Translations under genes and position numbers: made by a program
NCBI GenBank assembly: GCA_013362835.1
Contig: JABFVJ010000060.1
Location: 1 to 7,351, forward strand
From: Nonomuraea sp.
Lineage (GTDB): Bacteria > Actinomycetota > Actinomycetes > Streptosporangiales > Streptosporangiaceae
Length of the DNA: 7,351 nucleotides
Direction of reading: 5' to 3'
The notes under the pieces: model-generated
What the model saw: only the letters and a program-made list of their open reading frames with translations
The model's database searches: none
What the model was told of the DNA's origin: nothing
Part shown: in pieces, positions 6,517 to 7,351 of the stretch
Position numbering within the stretch: position 1 is the stretch's first letter
Layout of the letters: every line of letters begins with the position of its first letter

Positions 6517-7351
6517 TTATGCCTTCTTCATGCAGATCACGTAGACCTTGCCGGAGACGCTGGTGCCGTTGCTGCCGCCACCGTGGGTCTGGGTCTCGGC
6601 GACACCGTTGTTGCCGCCGCCGTTGTCGTCCTTGGCCAAGCTGACCGTCCAGCCGTTGTAGCCGGGGAAGCTGCCCATGACGACGGCGTTCTTCAGGGTG
6701 CTGAAGTAGAACCCGCCGCCGGTCGGCGTGCCGCCCTTGTCGCACGTGGCGCTCGCCGATCCGAGCGAGTTGATGGACTCGTCGTTGGTGTAGGTGACGT
6801 AGGTGGCGCCGGAGCCGTCCTTACCAGGCTCACCCTTGGGTCCCTGCGGACCCGCCGGGCCGCGCTCGCCGTCCTTGCCAGGGAGGCCGTTCTTGCCGTC
6901 CGTCCCGTTCTTGCCCGGCAGGCCGTCCTGGCCGTTCTTGCCGTCCTGGCCGTTCTTGCCGGGGAGGCCGTCCTTGCCGGGAAGGCCGTTCTTGCCGTCC
7001 TCCCCGTTCTTGCCCGGGAAGCCGCGCTCGCCCCGGTAGCCCTGAGGACCGCGCAGGCCGGTGTCACCCTTCTGGCCCTGCGGGCCCGTCTCGCCCTTCG
7101 GGCCCTGGGCGCCGGTCTCGCCCGGCTTGCCCTGGGGGCCCTGGAGGCCCTGCTTGCCCTGCGGGCCCACCGGGCCCGTTTCGCCCTTGGGGCCCTGGGG
7201 GCCCGCGACGCCCTGCTTGCCCTGGGGGCCCGTGTCGCCCTTCGGGCCGGACGTGCCGCCCGTGAGCTCCGTCGTGCTGCCGCCGATCACCACGCGCTCT
7301 TCCGTCTTGCGGCACGGGGTGGACGCGTTGACGATGCGGACGTAGCGGGAC
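6517..7351 (-). CDS. Collagen-like (Gly-X-Y repeat) protein, probably exported; N-terminus cut by window edge
   Basis: The frame is open to the right edge, so this is the C-terminal 277 or so residues of a longer protein. An internal GTG at 7293 would give 258 residues but has no clear ribosome binding site, and codons upstream of it read as protein ([17 protein letters not shown]). About 50 uninterrupted Gly-X-Y triplets follow (7257-6808). The first half is rich in GPQ, GPK and GET, the second in GKN, GKD, GQD and GLP. KGD, KGE and PKG combinations, which stabilise bacterial triple helices lacking hydroxyproline, are frequent. The last 96 residues form a non-repetitive domain with cysteines in SATCDKGG and VYVICMKKA, a TGGGFYF turn and [10 protein letters not shown]. 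This pattern recalls the C-terminal domains of other actinobacterial collagen-repeat proteins. A secreted or wall-linked trimer is inferred; the signal peptide would lie outside the window. Function unknown. Confidence 0.85.
   Translation of the reverse strand, partial: SRYVRIVNASTPCRKTEERVVIGGSTTELTGGTSGPKGDTGPQGKQGVAGPQGPKGETGPVGPQGKQGLQGPQGKPGETGAQGPKGETGPQGQKGDTGLRGPQGYRGERGFPGKNGEDGKNGLPGKDGLPGKNGQDGKNGQDGLPGKNGTDGKNGLPGKDGERGPAGPQGPKGEPGKDGSGATYVTYTNDESINSLGSASATCDKGGTPTGGGFYFSTLKNAVVMGSFPGYNGWTVSLAKDDNGGGNNGVAETQTHGGGSNGTSVSGKVYVICMKKA
6808..7257 (-). repeat. Collagen-type repeat tract (about 50 Gly-X-Y triplets)
   Basis: A 9-base codon periodicity with glycine at every third codon, unbroken over 450 bases. 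It contains an exact 18-bp tandem duplication (6925-6942 and 6943-6960) encoding Gly-Lys-Asn-Gly-Gln-Asp twice. The second half is built from related hexapeptides (GKNGxx and GKDGxx), suggesting growth by unit duplication; the first half is more diverged. Confidence 0.92.

Noticed and set aside
6803..7345. Proline-rich plus-strand frames opposite the collagen tract.
   Set aside because: They are the complement of Gly-X-Y codons (GGN read backwards as NCC) and have no independent support.

Overview
The window is GC-rich and carries GTG starts, tight gene packing and ATGA stop/start overlaps. It looks like a high-GC actinomycete chromosome. The purS/purQ/purL arrangement, the actinobacterial-type 2-oxoacid dehydrogenase genes and the exported collagen-like protein would fit a Streptosporangiales-type organism, but that placement is an inference without a database search.

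Left part (1-2280, minus strand): three genes of a branched-chain/pyruvate-type 2-oxoacid dehydrogenase, transcribed leftwards in the order E1-alpha, E1-beta, E2. E1-alpha and E1-beta overlap by 4 bases (ATGA). E2 starts 17 bases after E1-beta and runs off the left edge after its lipoyl domain. Together they would make acyl-CoA and NADH from a 2-oxoacid; E3 is not in the window. A compact divergent control region (about 2281-2508) separates this operon from the purine genes.

Middle part (2509-6464, plus strand): purS, a small GHKL-type ATP-binding protein resembling anti-sigma serine kinases, purQ and purL. PurS, PurQ and PurL form the three-subunit FGAM synthetase, step 4 of de novo purine synthesis. 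purQ and purL overlap by 4 bases. The regulatory-type ATPase sits between purS and purQ, flanked by two non-coding gaps (2755-2924 and 3366-3531). These gaps hold a GTGGC/GCCAC repeat array, a 12-bp tandem repeat that begins over the ATPase stop codon, and a 12-bp perfect palindrome ahead of the purQ ribosome binding site.

Right part (6473-7351): a strong hairpin terminator shared by convergent genes, then a minus-strand gene for a collagen-like protein with about 50 uninterrupted Gly-X-Y triplets and a 96-residue C-terminal domain with two cysteines. Its N-terminus, expected to hold an export signal, lies beyond the right edge. No RNA genes, CRISPR arrays, insertion sequences or attachment sites were seen, and no gene-free stretch exceeds 300 bases. 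No wholly new system is evident. The least ordinary items are the collagen-like protein and the ATPase gene with its flanking repeats inside the purine cluster.
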